64,000 bases of DNA from Maribacter arcticus (lineage in GTDB: Bacteria; Bacteroidota; Bacteroidia; Flavobacteriales; Flavobacteriaceae): positions 434,001 to 498,000 of the forward strand of contig NZ_FUYL01000001.1 in assembly GCF_900167935.1 (NCBI RefSeq), given 5' to 3'. Position numbers and translations under genes: made by a program. Under the pieces are notes generated by a model. It had not been told where the DNA came from and did not search any database. It was given only the letters and a program-made list of their open reading frames with translations. This document shows positions 45,077-53,864 of the stretch, piece by piece (within the stretch, counting starts at the first letter, position 1; each line of letters begins with the position of its first letter).

Positions 45077-45804
45077 ATGAATGATTCAATTAATAGATAT
45101 AAAAGTGCAGCCAATACCCCACCGATAATAGGGCCAACTATAGGTACCCAAGCATAACCCCAATCGCTTTTGCCTTTGTTTTTAATTGGTAATATCGAAT
45201 GTAATAAACGCGGACCAAAATCTCTTGCTGGATTAATAGCGTAACCGGTAGGTCCACCAAGCCCGAATCCTATACCCATAACTAGTAAAGCAACCGGTAG
45301 GGCATCTAAAGAACCTAAGGAGACAGCATCTTCACCCATTGCACCGCCAGCAATATAAAAAACACCAAAAACAAGTGCGAAAGCACCGATGATTTCAGTT
45401 ACCAAATTCCAAAAGGGACTTTTTATGGCAGGGGAAGTGGAAAATGTCGCTAAAATGGAACCCGTATCTTCTGTGGCCTCATATTGTTTTTTATAAGTTA
45501 ACCATACTAAAAGATTACCCATCATAGCACCAAGTACTTGAGCAATTATATAACCAGGGACTAATGCCCATGAAAATTTACCTGCGGTTGCAAGACCAAT
45601 GGAAACAGCAGGGTTAAGATGAGCGCCACTGACATCGGCAGACATAAATACACCAATGAAAACAGCAATACCCCATGCTAAAGAAATACCTGTCCAACCA
45701 GAGTCACTGCCTTTTGTTCCTTTTAATACTATATTGGCAACGATGCCATTTCCTATTAGAATTAACATAGCAGTTCCAATAAATTCAAAAATATATGCAA
45801 TCAT
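45073..45804 (-). CDS. MIP channel, glycerol-facilitator type
   Basis: 243 residues and six membrane segments with two half-helices. The first NPA motif is in SGAHLNPAVSIG (about 65) and the second in GYAINPARDFGPR (about 190). The Asp directly after NPAR is the GlpF signature that separates glycerol facilitators from water channels (which have Ser/Thr). It forms a tetrameric inner-membrane pore for glycerol or other small polyols. It is the first gene of the operon with two esterases and a hexosaminidase, an unusual partner; uptake of a polyol released from a glycan is one possible reason. Confidence 0.93.
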   Translation of the reverse strand: MIAYIFEFIGTAMLILIGNGIVANIVLKGTKGSDSGWTGISLAWGIAVFIGVFMSADVSGAHLNPAVSIGLATAGKFSWALVPGYIIAQVLGAMMGNLLVWLTYKKQYEATEDTGSILATFSTSPAIKSPFWNLVTEIIGAFALVFGVFYIAGGAMGEDAVSLGSLDALPVALLVMGIGFGLGGPTGYAINPARDFGPRLLHSILPIKNKGKSDWGYAWVPIVGPIIGGVLAALLYLLIESFI

Positions 45805-46072
45805 AGTTTGGTTGGTTTTAAGTTGTTTAAGATAAAAAAAAACGAGGAATAATTAAGAATTAAAACGGTTTGTTACATTATTGATAATTAAGACTCGTTA
45901 GATAAGTGAAACTCAATATTTTTTAATTTTTTGCATTGACTAAATTATTTGGTTTTTAAAGATTTTGTAAGGAACGCTGATTTTGTAATTCTTTGATTAG
46001 TATTGGGATTAAACAGCATAAAAATTATTTAACTTAACTTTCACATGGTTGATTATAAATTGCAAATACGCT

Positions 46073-46537
46073 ATGAAAAATTTTAAATATGTTCTTGTTT
46101 TTTGTTCGATAATAATCTTAGGAGCCTGCTCGTCAGATGAAGGAGTTAATGAGGCTCAGGAAAGTTCATTAGTTATTGGTACTTATGATTTGACGGAAGT
46201 ATATTTAAGTGCAGCTCAAGACCCTAATGAAGATGGTGTCTCTTCAGTAAATATGTTAGACGAGCTTTCTTGTTTGACAGGATTACTTACGGTAAGTGCA
46301 GATGGAACTTGGGATATGGACTTAATTGAACTGAATATAACAAGTATAACTGGAGACCTTTATGATATACGATGTGGCCGTGCAATAAATCATACCGGTA
46401 AATGGACAATTCTTAGTAATGTTTTGAATTTAAATAATAGTGAATTTTCTACTATGATTTTTAATTCTTCAACATTGACCGAAAGTATAAATGATGATTT
46501 ACCAGGTATTTTAAATAGGAAGTTTTTAAAGCAATAG
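46073..46537 (+). CDS. Lipocalin-like lipoprotein
   Basis: 154 residues from ATG 46073, chosen because it places the signal peptide (MKNFKYVLVFCSIIILGAC) at the start; a TTG-type longer frame from 46049 is not needed. The lipobox ILGAC is followed by SSDEG. The mature part (about 30-150) has the lipocalin-like pattern IGTYDLTEVYLS... and ELSCLTGLLTVSADGTWDMDL, then a HTGKWTILSN strand and an NR-ending tail. Two cysteines could pair. Such proteins are common, rapidly evolving and unassigned in flavobacteria. It sits alone. Confidence 0.7.
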   Translation: MKNFKYVLVFCSIIILGACSSDEGVNEAQESSLVIGTYDLTEVYLSAAQDPNEDGVSSVNMLDELSCLTGLLTVSADGTWDMDLIELNITSITGDLYDIRCGRAINHTGKWTILSNVLNLNNSEFSTMIFNSSTLTESINDDLPGILNRKFLKQ

Positions 46538-46558
46538 AACTTTTTAATTTTATATAAA

Positions 46559-46583
46559 GGTGTTAGTCGTTGTATCTAACACC
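46559..46583 (-). terminator. Hairpin at the 3' end of the lactonase-like gene
   Basis: On the minus strand GGTGTTAG and CTAACACC form an 8-bp perfect stem with a 9-base loop, followed by TTTATAT. The T tract is weak and the stem overlaps the last codons, so this is a moderate call. Confidence 0.45.
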
Positions 46584-47471
46584 ATGCACATTCATTTTTA
46601 AAGTATAAACCGAGCCTTTGGCAGTTATAAATAAAATGTTTTGGTTTTTTCCACCAAATGTAACATTAGCAGTCCATTCTTCATTAATAGGTATGTGATG
46701 TATTTTTTCACCTTTAGGGTTAAAAATAGTTACACCCTCACCAGTAAGGTATATGTTTCCTTTATTATCAATGGTCATGCCGTCAGAACCCATATCTGTA
46801 AATAATGTTCGGTTTGTCAATGTTCCATTATTTTGAATGGTATAAGAATAGGTTTTTTGGTCTCCAATATCTGCCACATAAAGTGTTTTGCCATCTGGTG
46901 TGCCGATAATACCATTGGGCTGTACTAAATCAGTTGCAGCAACGGTAATTTTCTTTAAGTCTGGTGAAATGTAATACACATTTTTTTCTTCAATTTCAGC
47001 TGTGGTTCTTTCCCAATAGGGTCTTTGGTAATATGGGTCGGTAAAATAGATTCCTCCTTGTAAATCTACCCAGATATCATTTGGTCCATTTAATTTCTTA
47101 CCCTCAAAATTAGTAATAAGCGTATCTACTATACCATTCGAATTAATTCGCCATAGCTCATTTTTATCATCTGCTGCTGCCAATAAATTTCCGTTATGGT
47201 CAAAATACAAACCGTTAGCCCTACCTGCAGGTTCTTTGAAAATACTTAAAGTGTTATCTGCTTCATTCCATTTAATAATCTTATCATTTGGTTGGTCTGT
47301 AAAATATACATTTCCATTTTTATCTGATGCAGGGCCTTCGGTAAAACTGTACTTGTTTGAAATTTGATTTAATTCTGCCCCGTCAGCAACTAAACCTACT
47401 GATTGAGATTTACAAGAAATTATTGAAATTGAGCAGATAACTGTGGTGATAAATTGAATAGTTGTTTTCAT
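46563..47471 (-). CDS. SMP-30/gluconolactonase/LRE-family lipoprotein
   Basis: 302 residues from ATG 47471; a GTG at 47480 overlaps the stop of the gene before it and is less likely. The start MKTTIQFITTVICSISIISCKSQS has a Cys at a lipobox-like site. The six-bladed propeller follows: FTEGPASDKNGNVYFTDQPNDKI, GRANGLYFDHNGNL, LNGPNDIWVDLQGGIYFTDPYY, PNGIIGTPDGKTLYVAD and GMTIDNKGNIYLTGEGV, with the metal-site Glu, Asn and Asp. It hydrolyses sugar lactones or related esters. Transcribed with the TIM-barrel gene upstream. Confidence 0.88.
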   Translation of the reverse strand: MKTTIQFITTVICSISIISCKSQSVGLVADGAELNQISNKYSFTEGPASDKNGNVYFTDQPNDKIIKWNEADNTLSIFKEPAGRANGLYFDHNGNLLAAADDKNELWRINSNGIVDTLITNFEGKKLNGPNDIWVDLQGGIYFTDPYYQRPYWERTTAEIEEKNVYYISPDLKKITVAATDLVQPNGIIGTPDGKTLYVADIGDQKTYSYTIQNNGTLTNRTLFTDMGSDGMTIDNKGNIYLTGEGVTIFNPKGEKIHHIPINEEWTANVTFGGKNQNILFITAKGSVYTLKMNVHGVRYND

Positions 47472-47479
47472 AATTGGCA

Positions 47480-48313
47480 CTAGATATTCTTAAGATAATC
47501 CATATTGTATTTCATGCTTTCAAAAGGTGTGCTTGCATACTCTTCTTGTTCGATGTATATATGTTCTACCCCAGAAAGTTCTTTGTTTTTGAGCATTAAC
47601 CCTATGTCGAGAGCTCCTTTACCAAATTCAGTACTTTCCTTTTTAGTCATATCCATATCCTTTAAGTGCCATAAGGGGAATCTGCCTGGGTACTTCTTAA
47701 AGTAAGAAATAGGGTCTTTGCCAGCAACTACAACCCAGCCAAGGTCTAGTTCCATATAAACCAAATCATTCTGGGTATTGTCCATTAAAACATCATAAAG
47801 AACCTGTCCATTTTCAGAATCAAATTCATATTCATGATTATGATATCCGAATTTGAGACCTAATTTCTTACACGCCTCCCCAGCAACGTTAAACTGTTCG
47901 GCTACTTTTTTATAATTATCAACTGTTTGCCCATCCGATGGCATTGAAGAACAAATAAGATACTCTTGCCCAGAGGCAACCGCATCTTCCATAGTTTGTT
48001 CAAATTTATCATCAAGGCGTACATGACCACTTGTAATTTTCATCCCTAAATCTATACAAGTTTGTCCCATTTCTGAAGGTGTAAGACCGTAATAATATCC
48101 TTTTGCTGAACCTGCACTTTCTATTTCTTTAAAACCTAAACTAGCAATCTCTTCTAATGTTTTCTTAGGATTTTTTAACATGCTATCTCTGAAGGAGTAT
48201 AGTTGAACACCATAAGTTGAATTTTTAGGTGCAGCACAACTTAATTGTGGCATTATGAGTGTTACAGCACCGAATAGACTTGATTGTTTAAGGAAATTTC
48301 TTCGCGTCTTCAT
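47480..48313 (-). CDS. Sugar-phosphate isomerase/epimerase-like protein, exported (Tat-type)
   Basis: 277 residues. The N-terminus MKTRRNFLKQSSLFGAVTLI is a twin-arginine-like signal (RRNFLK). A TIM barrel of the xylose-isomerase-like/AP-endonuclease family 2 group follows: LEEIASLGFKEIESAG, MKITSGHVRL, LKFGYHNHEYEF with the metal His, YMELDLGWVVVAGKDP, FPLWHLKDMDMT, and HIYIEQEEYASTPFESM. The conserved Glu and His ligands are present. It may isomerise a sugar or polyol in the periplasm. It is co-transcribed with the lactonase-like gene, suggesting a sugar-acid route; substrate unknown. Confidence 0.85.
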   Translation of the reverse strand: MKTRRNFLKQSSLFGAVTLIMPQLSCAAPKNSTYGVQLYSFRDSMLKNPKKTLEEIASLGFKEIESAGSAKGYYYGLTPSEMGQTCIDLGMKITSGHVRLDDKFEQTMEDAVASGQEYLICSSMPSDGQTVDNYKKVAEQFNVAGEACKKLGLKFGYHNHEYEFDSENGQVLYDVLMDNTQNDLVYMELDLGWVVVAGKDPISYFKKYPGRFPLWHLKDMDMTKKESTEFGKGALDIGLMLKNKELSGVEHIYIEQEEYASTPFESMKYNMDYLKNI

Positions 48314-48408
48314 GAGAGTTGGTTTTTAGTTATAAAAGATTGTAGGTTTTATGATTTTAAATGTACAAAAACTAAACAGGAATTTTAGCCGGTCATACAT
48401 GGGATACG

Positions 48409-48416
48409 TATTTTTG
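48409..48416 (+). promoter_or_regulatory. Candidate -7 element of mazG
   Basis: TATTTTTG matches TAnnTTTG, 14 bases before the mazG ATG. No clear -33 element was found. Confidence 0.35.
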
Positions 48417-48430
48417 TAAAAACTTCACCA

Positions 48431-49207
48431 ATGAATAGCAGAAAAGACCAGTTAAAAGCTCTTGATAGATTATTAACTATCATGGACGAGTTACGTGAGC
48501 AGTGCCCTTGGGATAAAAAGCAGACGATGCAATCGCTTAGGCATTTAACCATAGAGGAAACTTACGAGTTGGGTGATGCTATTCTAGATAATGACCTGAA
48601 CGAGGTGAAGATGGAATTAGGAGATGTACTTCTTCATATTCTGTTTTATGCTAAAATTGGTTCAGAGACTAAAGACTTTGATATTGCTGACGTAGCGAAT
48701 GCCATATGCGATAAACTAATTAATAGGCACCCTCATATTTATGGTGATGTAAAAGTTGCCGATGCAGAAGAAGTGAAGCGCAACTGGGAACAGATAAAGC
48801 TAAAAGAAGGTAAAAAGAGTGTTTTAGAAGGTGTACCACGAAGTTTGCCAGCACTTGTTAAGGCGAATAGAATACAAGATAAAGTTGCAGGGGTAGGTTT
48901 TGATTGGGAAAAACCAGAACAGGTATTTGAAAAAGTACAAGAAGAACTTGGTGAATTACAAGTAGAGGTTGCATCTGGCGAAGTCGATAAAATTGAATCT
49001 GAATTCGGAGATGTGCTTTTTTCGATGATAAATTACGCAAGGTTCTTAGGTGTTAACCCTGAAAATGCTCTAGAGAGAACCAATAAAAAGTTCATTAAGC
49101 GTTTTCAGTATCTAGAGAAAAACGCAAAACAAATGGGTAAAGATTTACAAGATATGACCTTAAAAGAAATGGATGTATTTTGGAATGAAGCTAAGACTAA
49201 AGAATAA
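48431..49207 (+). CDS. mazG: Nucleoside triphosphate pyrophosphohydrolase
   Basis: 258 residues, the two-domain length. It hydrolyses NTPs and dNTPs to monophosphates and pyrophosphate. The first MazG domain has CPWDKKQTMQSLRHLTIEETYELGDAI and KMELGDVLLHILFYAKI, holding the four-Glu/Asp metal site (E-x-x-E and E-x-x-D). The second has VQEELGELQVEVASGEVDKIESEFGDVLFSMINYARFLGVNPENALERTNKKF. Both catalytic sites look intact. Divergent from the Tat-type TIM-barrel gene and tail-to-tail with the orphan receiver gene (2-base gap). Confidence 0.96.
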   Translation: MNSRKDQLKALDRLLTIMDELREQCPWDKKQTMQSLRHLTIEETYELGDAILDNDLNEVKMELGDVLLHILFYAKIGSETKDFDIADVANAICDKLINRHPHIYGDVKVADAEEVKRNWEQIKLKEGKKSVLEGVPRSLPALVKANRIQDKVAGVGFDWEKPEQVFEKVQEELGELQVEVASGEVDKIESEFGDVLFSMINYARFLGVNPENALERTNKKFIKRFQYLEKNAKQMGKDLQDMTLKEMDVFWNEAKTKE

Positions 49208-49209
49208 TC

Positions 49210-49614
49210 TTATTCCTGTAAAACGATATCGACAATTCTCGATAAATTTCTAAGTGTAATCGGTTTAATAAAATACTCTGAAATTTCAGGAAATGACTTT
49301 GCGCGGTCTACATCCTCCGAGCTTAATGAAGAAGTCAGCATATAAATTTGAATGTCTTTCTTTATTTTTTCATTTGCTACCTTAAATTCCTCCATAAATT
49401 GAAACCCATTAAGAATGGGCATATTCAGATCTAAAAGAATTATGTCTGGTAATTCATTTGTAGACTCAAAATTGTCAGATAGAATTTTTAAGGGCTGAAC
49501 GGAATCTGGAAATTCAATAACATTAGTTACCGAAAGTTGCCTAAGGTTCCTCTTCATTACGTACTTTGAAATATCGTCATCGTCAATGATCCAAACTAAT
49601 GGTGTGTTACTCAT
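49210..49614 (-). CDS. Single-domain response regulator
   Basis: 134 residues from ATG 49614; the longer frame from 49686 adds 24 residues with no family support. The receiver opens LVWIIDDDDISKYVM with the acidic pocket, DIILLDLNMPILNGFQFMEEF with phosphoacceptor Asp 62, the YMLTSSL threonine/serine and the YFIKPITL lysine near 116. It has no output domain and no kinase beside it, so it is an orphan receiver, perhaps a phosphate sink or protein-interaction switch. It resembles the decayed receiver at 41.4 kb. Confidence 0.9.
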   Translation of the reverse strand: MSNTPLVWIIDDDDISKYVMKRNLRQLSVTNVIEFPDSVQPLKILSDNFESTNELPDIILLDLNMPILNGFQFMEEFKVANEKIKKDIQIYMLTSSLSSEDVDRAKSFPEISEYFIKPITLRNLSRIVDIVLQE

Positions 49615-49976
49615 ACTACTTATAGTTAATGGTCTTGCAGTGTTAATACAATATGAGTAACGCTTTATTATGCCCAAATAGTACATTGCCTTGAATTATA
49701 TTTTAGCTATATTTTCTGAAGGCTATTCTCTTTTTTAGAGAGAAATTATTAACGAATAATCTTGCAGCTCTGCTTATTTCTAGAGTTTTTTGTATTTATT
49801 AATAGAACAACTAACTTTTTATATACCCTATAGTAAAGTGGTTATTTGTGGGGATAATTTTATTTGAATTGAAGCAAAAGAGATTATTTGCTTATTTTTT
49901 CAACAATTTAATACAGTTTTCTCTAAGCTGAAATAGGCTAATTAGAAGTACCTTTGTCAAAATTTTAGATTAAGTT
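49615..49976. other. 362-base gene-free stretch between the orphan receiver and the MATE gene
   Basis: AT-rich divergent spacer without a convincing reading frame, tRNA or terminator. The only element recognised is TACCTTTG at 49949-49956. Confidence 0.6.
49949..49956 (+). promoter_or_regulatory. Candidate -7 element of the MATE exporter gene
   Basis: TACCTTTG matches TAnnTTTG, 20 bases before the TTG start at 49977. Confidence 0.35.
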
Positions 49977-51344
49977 TTGTTACAAAAATTCACCAAAGAA
50001 TTTAGATATAATATTAAGCTTTCCGTTCCTGTAATTCTAGGAATGTTGGGTCATACTTTCGTGCAATTGGCAGATAATATCATGGTTGGTCAATTAGGTA
50101 CGGCTGAATTAGCTGCCGTTTCATTGGGAAATAGTTTTGTATTTATAGCAATGTCATTGGGTATAGGTTTTTCTACCGCAATTACACCTTTGGTTGCGGA
50201 GGCTGATGGAGCAAGCAATAAAAAGGATGCTAAAAGTGCATTAAAACATGGTTTGGTGTTATGTACTGTTTTGGGGTTGACATTATTCGGATTGATTTTA
50301 CTGTCGAAACCAGTAATGCACATTATGAATCAACCGGTTGAGGTAGTAGCGTTAGCATTACCATATTTAGATTTGGTCGCATTTTCATTGGTTCCACTGA
50401 TAATTTTTCAAGCATTTAAACAATTTTCAGAAGGGTTGTCGCAAACGAAATACCCAATGTATGCGACTATTGGTGCTAACATTATCAATATCATATTAAA
50501 CTATCTTTTAATATTTGGAAATTTTGGGTTTCCAGAAATGGGTGTAGTAGGGGCTGCAATTGGGACATTGGTATCAAGGATTATTATGGTATTTTATTTA
50601 TGGTTTATCCTTAAAAGAAAAGAAAAATTCAAATACTATGTAACCGGTTTCAATTTTGCTAAAATTGAGAAAAAGGTGATGAAGAAAATAATTCAATTAG
50701 GATTCCCTTCATCATTACAAATGTTTTTTGAAGTTGGTATTTTCACCTCTGCGGTATGGTTAAGTGGTGTTTTAGGTAAAAATGCACAAGCAGCCAACCA
50801 GATTGCCTTGAACTTAAGTAGTATGACCTTTATGTTTGGTATGGGGTTAGGGATAGCGGCTATGATACGAGTTGGAAATCAAAAGGGCTTGACGAATTTT
50901 ACGGAGTTAAGGCGTATTGCCCAGTCCATATTTTTATTGACCTTTTTATTAGAAATTTTCTTTGCTATTCTTTTCTTATTAGGTAGGTATTGGTTCCCTT
51001 CATTATATTTAGATATTAATGATGTAGCCAACATCACTGATAATACAGAGGTTATAGTTATTGCGGCTGAGTTATTATTGGTGGCTGCGTTTTTTCAAAT
51101 TTCAGACGGAATTCAAGTAGTAGTATTAGGGGCATTACGTGGATTGCAAGATGTGAAAATACCAACGGTTATTACTTTTATTTCTTATTGGTTAATAGGG
51201 TTTCCTGTAAGTTTTTACTTGTGCCTTTACACAGATTTGAAAAGTACCGGTATTTGGATTGGTTTGCTTACGGGTTTAACCGCATCGGCCATTATGTTGT
51301 ATCTTCGATTTAATTATTTAACAAAAAAGCTAATTGCTGGGTAA
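49977..51344 (+). CDS. MATE family multidrug exporter (NorM-like)
   Basis: 455 residues, twelve membrane segments in two repeats, as in MATE exporters that expel cationic drugs with Na+ or H+. KLSVPVILGMLGHTFVQLADNIMVGQLG is the opening of repeat 1 and KIIQLGFPSSLQMFFEVGIFTSAVWLSG the corresponding start of repeat 2. AAIGTLVSRIIMVFYLW and GALRGLQDVKIPTVITFISYWLIGFPVSF are conserved. The start is TTG at 49977; the next ATG (50043) would delete part of the first segment. The small acidic gene and PAP2 gene follow on the same strand. Confidence 0.92.
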   Translation: MLQKFTKEFRYNIKLSVPVILGMLGHTFVQLADNIMVGQLGTAELAAVSLGNSFVFIAMSLGIGFSTAITPLVAEADGASNKKDAKSALKHGLVLCTVLGLTLFGLILLSKPVMHIMNQPVEVVALALPYLDLVAFSLVPLIIFQAFKQFSEGLSQTKYPMYATIGANIINIILNYLLIFGNFGFPEMGVVGAAIGTLVSRIIMVFYLWFILKRKEKFKYYVTGFNFAKIEKKVMKKIIQLGFPSSLQMFFEVGIFTSAVWLSGVLGKNAQAANQIALNLSSMTFMFGMGLGIAAMIRVGNQKGLTNFTELRRIAQSIFLLTFLLEIFFAILFLLGRYWFPSLYLDINDVANITDNTEVIVIAAELLLVAAFFQISDGIQVVVLGALRGLQDVKIPTVITFISYWLIGFPVSFYLCLYTDLKSTGIWIGLLTGLTASAIMLYLRFNYLTKKLIAG

Positions 51345-51398
51345 CGGTTGTTGAACTGTAATAGGCAATTAAATTTCAACTTATATAGTACATTTTTT

Positions 51399-51626
51399 AT
51401 GGAATTTCCAAAATTTTTATTGGGTGACAATACTGATTATCCAACAGCAATATTTGTTGTACATACCGAGTTTCCAAGGTTTATTATAAATCTTGAAAAT
51501 GACGAAGTAGAATGGCTTGAAGAATTTTCTAAAGAAGACGAAAAAGAATTAGAAGAGGAAGCAGAAAACTTAATAGTAGCTGCCACAGCTTTTTACGATA
51601 GAGAAGTCTCTAGATACGAAGAATAA
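51399..51626 (+). CDS. Small acidic conserved protein
   Basis: 75 residues from ATG 51399; a longer frame from 51348 is not convincing. MEFPKFLLGDNTDYPTAIFVVHTEFPRFIINLENDEVEWLEEF reads as a small beta-sheet; the rest is acidic and helical (KEDEKELEEEAENLIVAATAFYDREVSRY). No signal peptide. This protein type is conserved, without a name, in flavobacteria. It sits 54 bases after the MATE gene and 5 bases before the PAP2 gene, so it is part of that transcript. Function unknown. Confidence 0.7.
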   Translation: MEFPKFLLGDNTDYPTAIFVVHTEFPRFIINLENDEVEWLEEFSKEDEKELEEEAENLIVAATAFYDREVSRYEE

Positions 51627-51631
51627 GTAAT

Positions 51632-52201
51632 ATGCTTCAAGAGTTATTACAATTAGATAAAGATTTTTTTATATACCTCAACGGATTGGGGACACCCCAA
51701 TGGGATAATTTATTTCAATTTATATCCCATAAGTTGAGTGCTGTCCCATTGTATATATTTCTTCTTCTACTTTCGTATCAAAAATTCGGAATTAAAAAAA
51801 CTTTAGTTTTATTAATTTCCGTTGCTTTGTTAATCACTGTCACTGATCAATTAAGCAACTTTTTCAAGTATGGCGTTGCTAGATTAAGACCTTGTCATGA
51901 TCCCGAAATAATGCCGGTAATGCGCTTGGTTAAAAGTTATTGTGGTGGGCAGTATGGTTATTTCTCAGCTCACGCCGCTAATGCTTTTGCTATTGCAGTG
52001 TTTTTTGGCAGTATTTTGAAGTCTACCATAAAATATATTGGTGTCTTTTTAGTGTTATGGGCTGCTTTGGTTGCGTATAGTCGCATCTACCTTGGCGTTC
52101 ACTTTCCACTAGATATTATTACTGGCGCGGTAATAGGTTCATTGTTCGGCTGGTTGTTTGTAAAGTTATTTATATTTGCACTTCGCAAATTCTCCCTATG
52201 A
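51632..52201 (+). CDS. PAP2-family membrane phosphatase
   Basis: 189 residues with about five membrane segments. The three-part phosphatase motif is complete: KYGVARLRPCHD (K-x6-R-P, about 83-94), YFSAHAANAFAIAV (S-x-H variant of PSGH, about 110) and SRIYLGVHFPLDIITG (S-R-x5-H-x3-D, about 150). It probably removes phosphate from a lipid carrier such as undecaprenyl diphosphate or phosphatidic acid. Its stop overlaps the start of the GT39 gene (ATGA), and the neighbourhood handles polyprenyl-linked sugars, which favours a lipid-carrier role. Confidence 0.9.
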   Translation: MLQELLQLDKDFFIYLNGLGTPQWDNLFQFISHKLSAVPLYIFLLLLSYQKFGIKKTLVLLISVALLITVTDQLSNFFKYGVARLRPCHDPEIMPVMRLVKSYCGGQYGYFSAHAANAFAIAVFFGSILKSTIKYIGVFLVLWAALVAYSRIYLGVHFPLDIITGAVIGSLFGWLFVKLFIFALRKFSL

Positions 52202-53856
52202 TATCCAATCTAAGGTACTGGTTTTTAATTGCTTTGATATTCATGGTTTACGTGGCAGGTATGTTTGTTACGTTGTTTGAGAATGATTCTGCTCAGTTTT
52301 CGGTAATGGCCATGCGAATGGTTCAAGAAAATGATTTTTTTAGCTTGTTTAAAGGTCCAGAGGAGTATTTAGATAAGCCACATATGCATTACTGGCTTGC
52401 CGCTTTATCCTATAAAATTTTTGGATTGCATGATTGGGCATACAGAATACCTGGTATTTTGGCCACACTACTAGCAGCATATAGTTGTTATGGTTTAGGA
52501 AATCTTTTATATGGCAAACATGTTGGTAAATTATCAGCCTTAATTTTTATGACTGCCCAAACAATTGTATTGGGAGCCATAGATGTACGTACCGATGCGG
52601 TATTGACAGGCTTTAGTATTTTGGCTATTTGGCAACTTACCAATTATATAGAAAAAGGTTCTTTAAAAGGAATTATAATAGGAGCTTTTGCGGCGGGTAT
52701 TGCATTCTCCACAAAAGGGCAGATTTCTTTATTGGTTATTGGTTTACCTATTTTGTGTCATCTTTTGTATACGGGCAAATGGAAAGTATTTTTGAGTTGG
52801 AAGGTATTAGTGGCGCTTTTGGTTTTTGGTGTGACCATTAGCCCTATGTTATATGCTTATTACTTACAATTTGATTTACATCCTGAAAAAGTAATTCGTG
52901 GAAAGGATAACCGTAGTGGAATATTCTTTATTTTTTGGGAACAAAGTTTTGAACGATTAAGTGGTGAAGGAATAGGAAAAAATAGTAGTGACTTTTTCTT
53001 CTTTTTTCATACTTTTTTATGGGTATTTCTACCTTGGACAATTCTTGGAATTGCAGCTTATTACGCTAAGGCAAGAAGACTTATCAAGCTTAAATTTAAG
53101 TACAACGCCAAGTTTGAAGTATTAACCTTAGGGGGAATAACTTTAATTTTTGCAGTTATTAGCTTTGCTCAATTTAAGCTGCCACACTATTTAAATATCA
53201 CCATTCCTTTATTTGCCGTTTTAACGGCATCTTATCTCTATGATTTATATCGATTTGATAGAGAGAAAGCAACACGATTACTGATGAAGGGTCAGTATTT
53301 TATACTAGGCGTGGTATTCATTGCCTCAGCCTTAATTTGTTTTTATGTATTTGAATTAAAGGGAATAGTAGCTTATATCTCTCTTATAATTGCAGGGGTA
53401 ATTATTATCTTCTATGCATTAAAACGAGAGGGTGTTTATGTAAGATTAATTACTATTTCTGTGTGTGCATCATTATTATTGAACGCTGTTTTGAATTTGC
53501 ATTTTTATCCTAATTTATTAGAGTTTCAAGGCGGCTCTTCAATGGCAAAAATCATTAAACTAAAAAATATTCCTGTAGACAGAGTGTATAAGGTTAGTTC
53601 AGATTATACTTGGTCTTTAGATTTTTATAATCAATATCCTGTTCAAATAGCAACGCCAAATTTACTAAAAGGTAAAAAGGATATTTGGGTATATGCTAGT
53701 GATGAAGATATGTCAATGTTGCAGAATAGTGGCCTAGATTGGAATTCTCAAATTTCTGTAGATCAGTTTCGCATAACTCGTCTTCAAGGCAAGTTTTTAA
53801 ACCCAAGTACACGTAAAAAAGTTACACGTAAAATGCATTTGCTGCATATTTACTAG
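52198..53856 (+). CDS. ArnT/GT39-like polyprenyl-phosphate-sugar transferase
   Basis: 552 residues, with about twelve membrane segments and a C-terminal soluble part. TLFENDSAQFSVMAMRMVQENDFF (about 25-48) has the Asp-Ser/Asp pattern of the first periplasmic loop, where ArnT/PMT enzymes hold their catalytic acid, and GPEEYLDKPHMHYWLAALSYKIFG the 'KPP/KPHxxY' sequence of this group. Enzymes of this clan (GT39/83) move a sugar from a polyprenyl phosphate to lipid A or protein on the periplasmic face. Its donor may be made by the GT2 enzyme at 54.7-55.7 kb, convergent with it; acceptor unknown. Confidence 0.87.
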   Translation: MISNLRYWFLIALIFMVYVAGMFVTLFENDSAQFSVMAMRMVQENDFFSLFKGPEEYLDKPHMHYWLAALSYKIFGLHDWAYRIPGILATLLAAYSCYGLGNLLYGKHVGKLSALIFMTAQTIVLGAIDVRTDAVLTGFSILAIWQLTNYIEKGSLKGIIIGAFAAGIAFSTKGQISLLVIGLPILCHLLYTGKWKVFLSWKVLVALLVFGVTISPMLYAYYLQFDLHPEKVIRGKDNRSGIFFIFWEQSFERLSGEGIGKNSSDFFFFFHTFLWVFLPWTILGIAAYYAKARRLIKLKFKYNAKFEVLTLGGITLIFAVISFAQFKLPHYLNITIPLFAVLTASYLYDLYRFDREKATRLLMKGQYFILGVVFIASALICFYVFELKGIVAYISLIIAGVIIIFYALKREGVYVRLITISVCASLLLNAVLNLHFYPNLLEFQGGSSMAKIIKLKNIPVDRVYKVSSDYTWSLDFYNQYPVQIATPNLLKGKKDIWVYASDEDMSMLQNSGLDWNSQISVDQFRITRLQGKFLNPSTRKKVTRKMHLLHIY

Positions 53857-53864
53857 GTAGTCTT

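Noticed and set aside
45805-46072. Riboswitch in the leader of the glycerol facilitator or the lipocalin-like gene
   Set aside because: No conserved aptamer motif or paired stems beyond short AT-rich ones were found.
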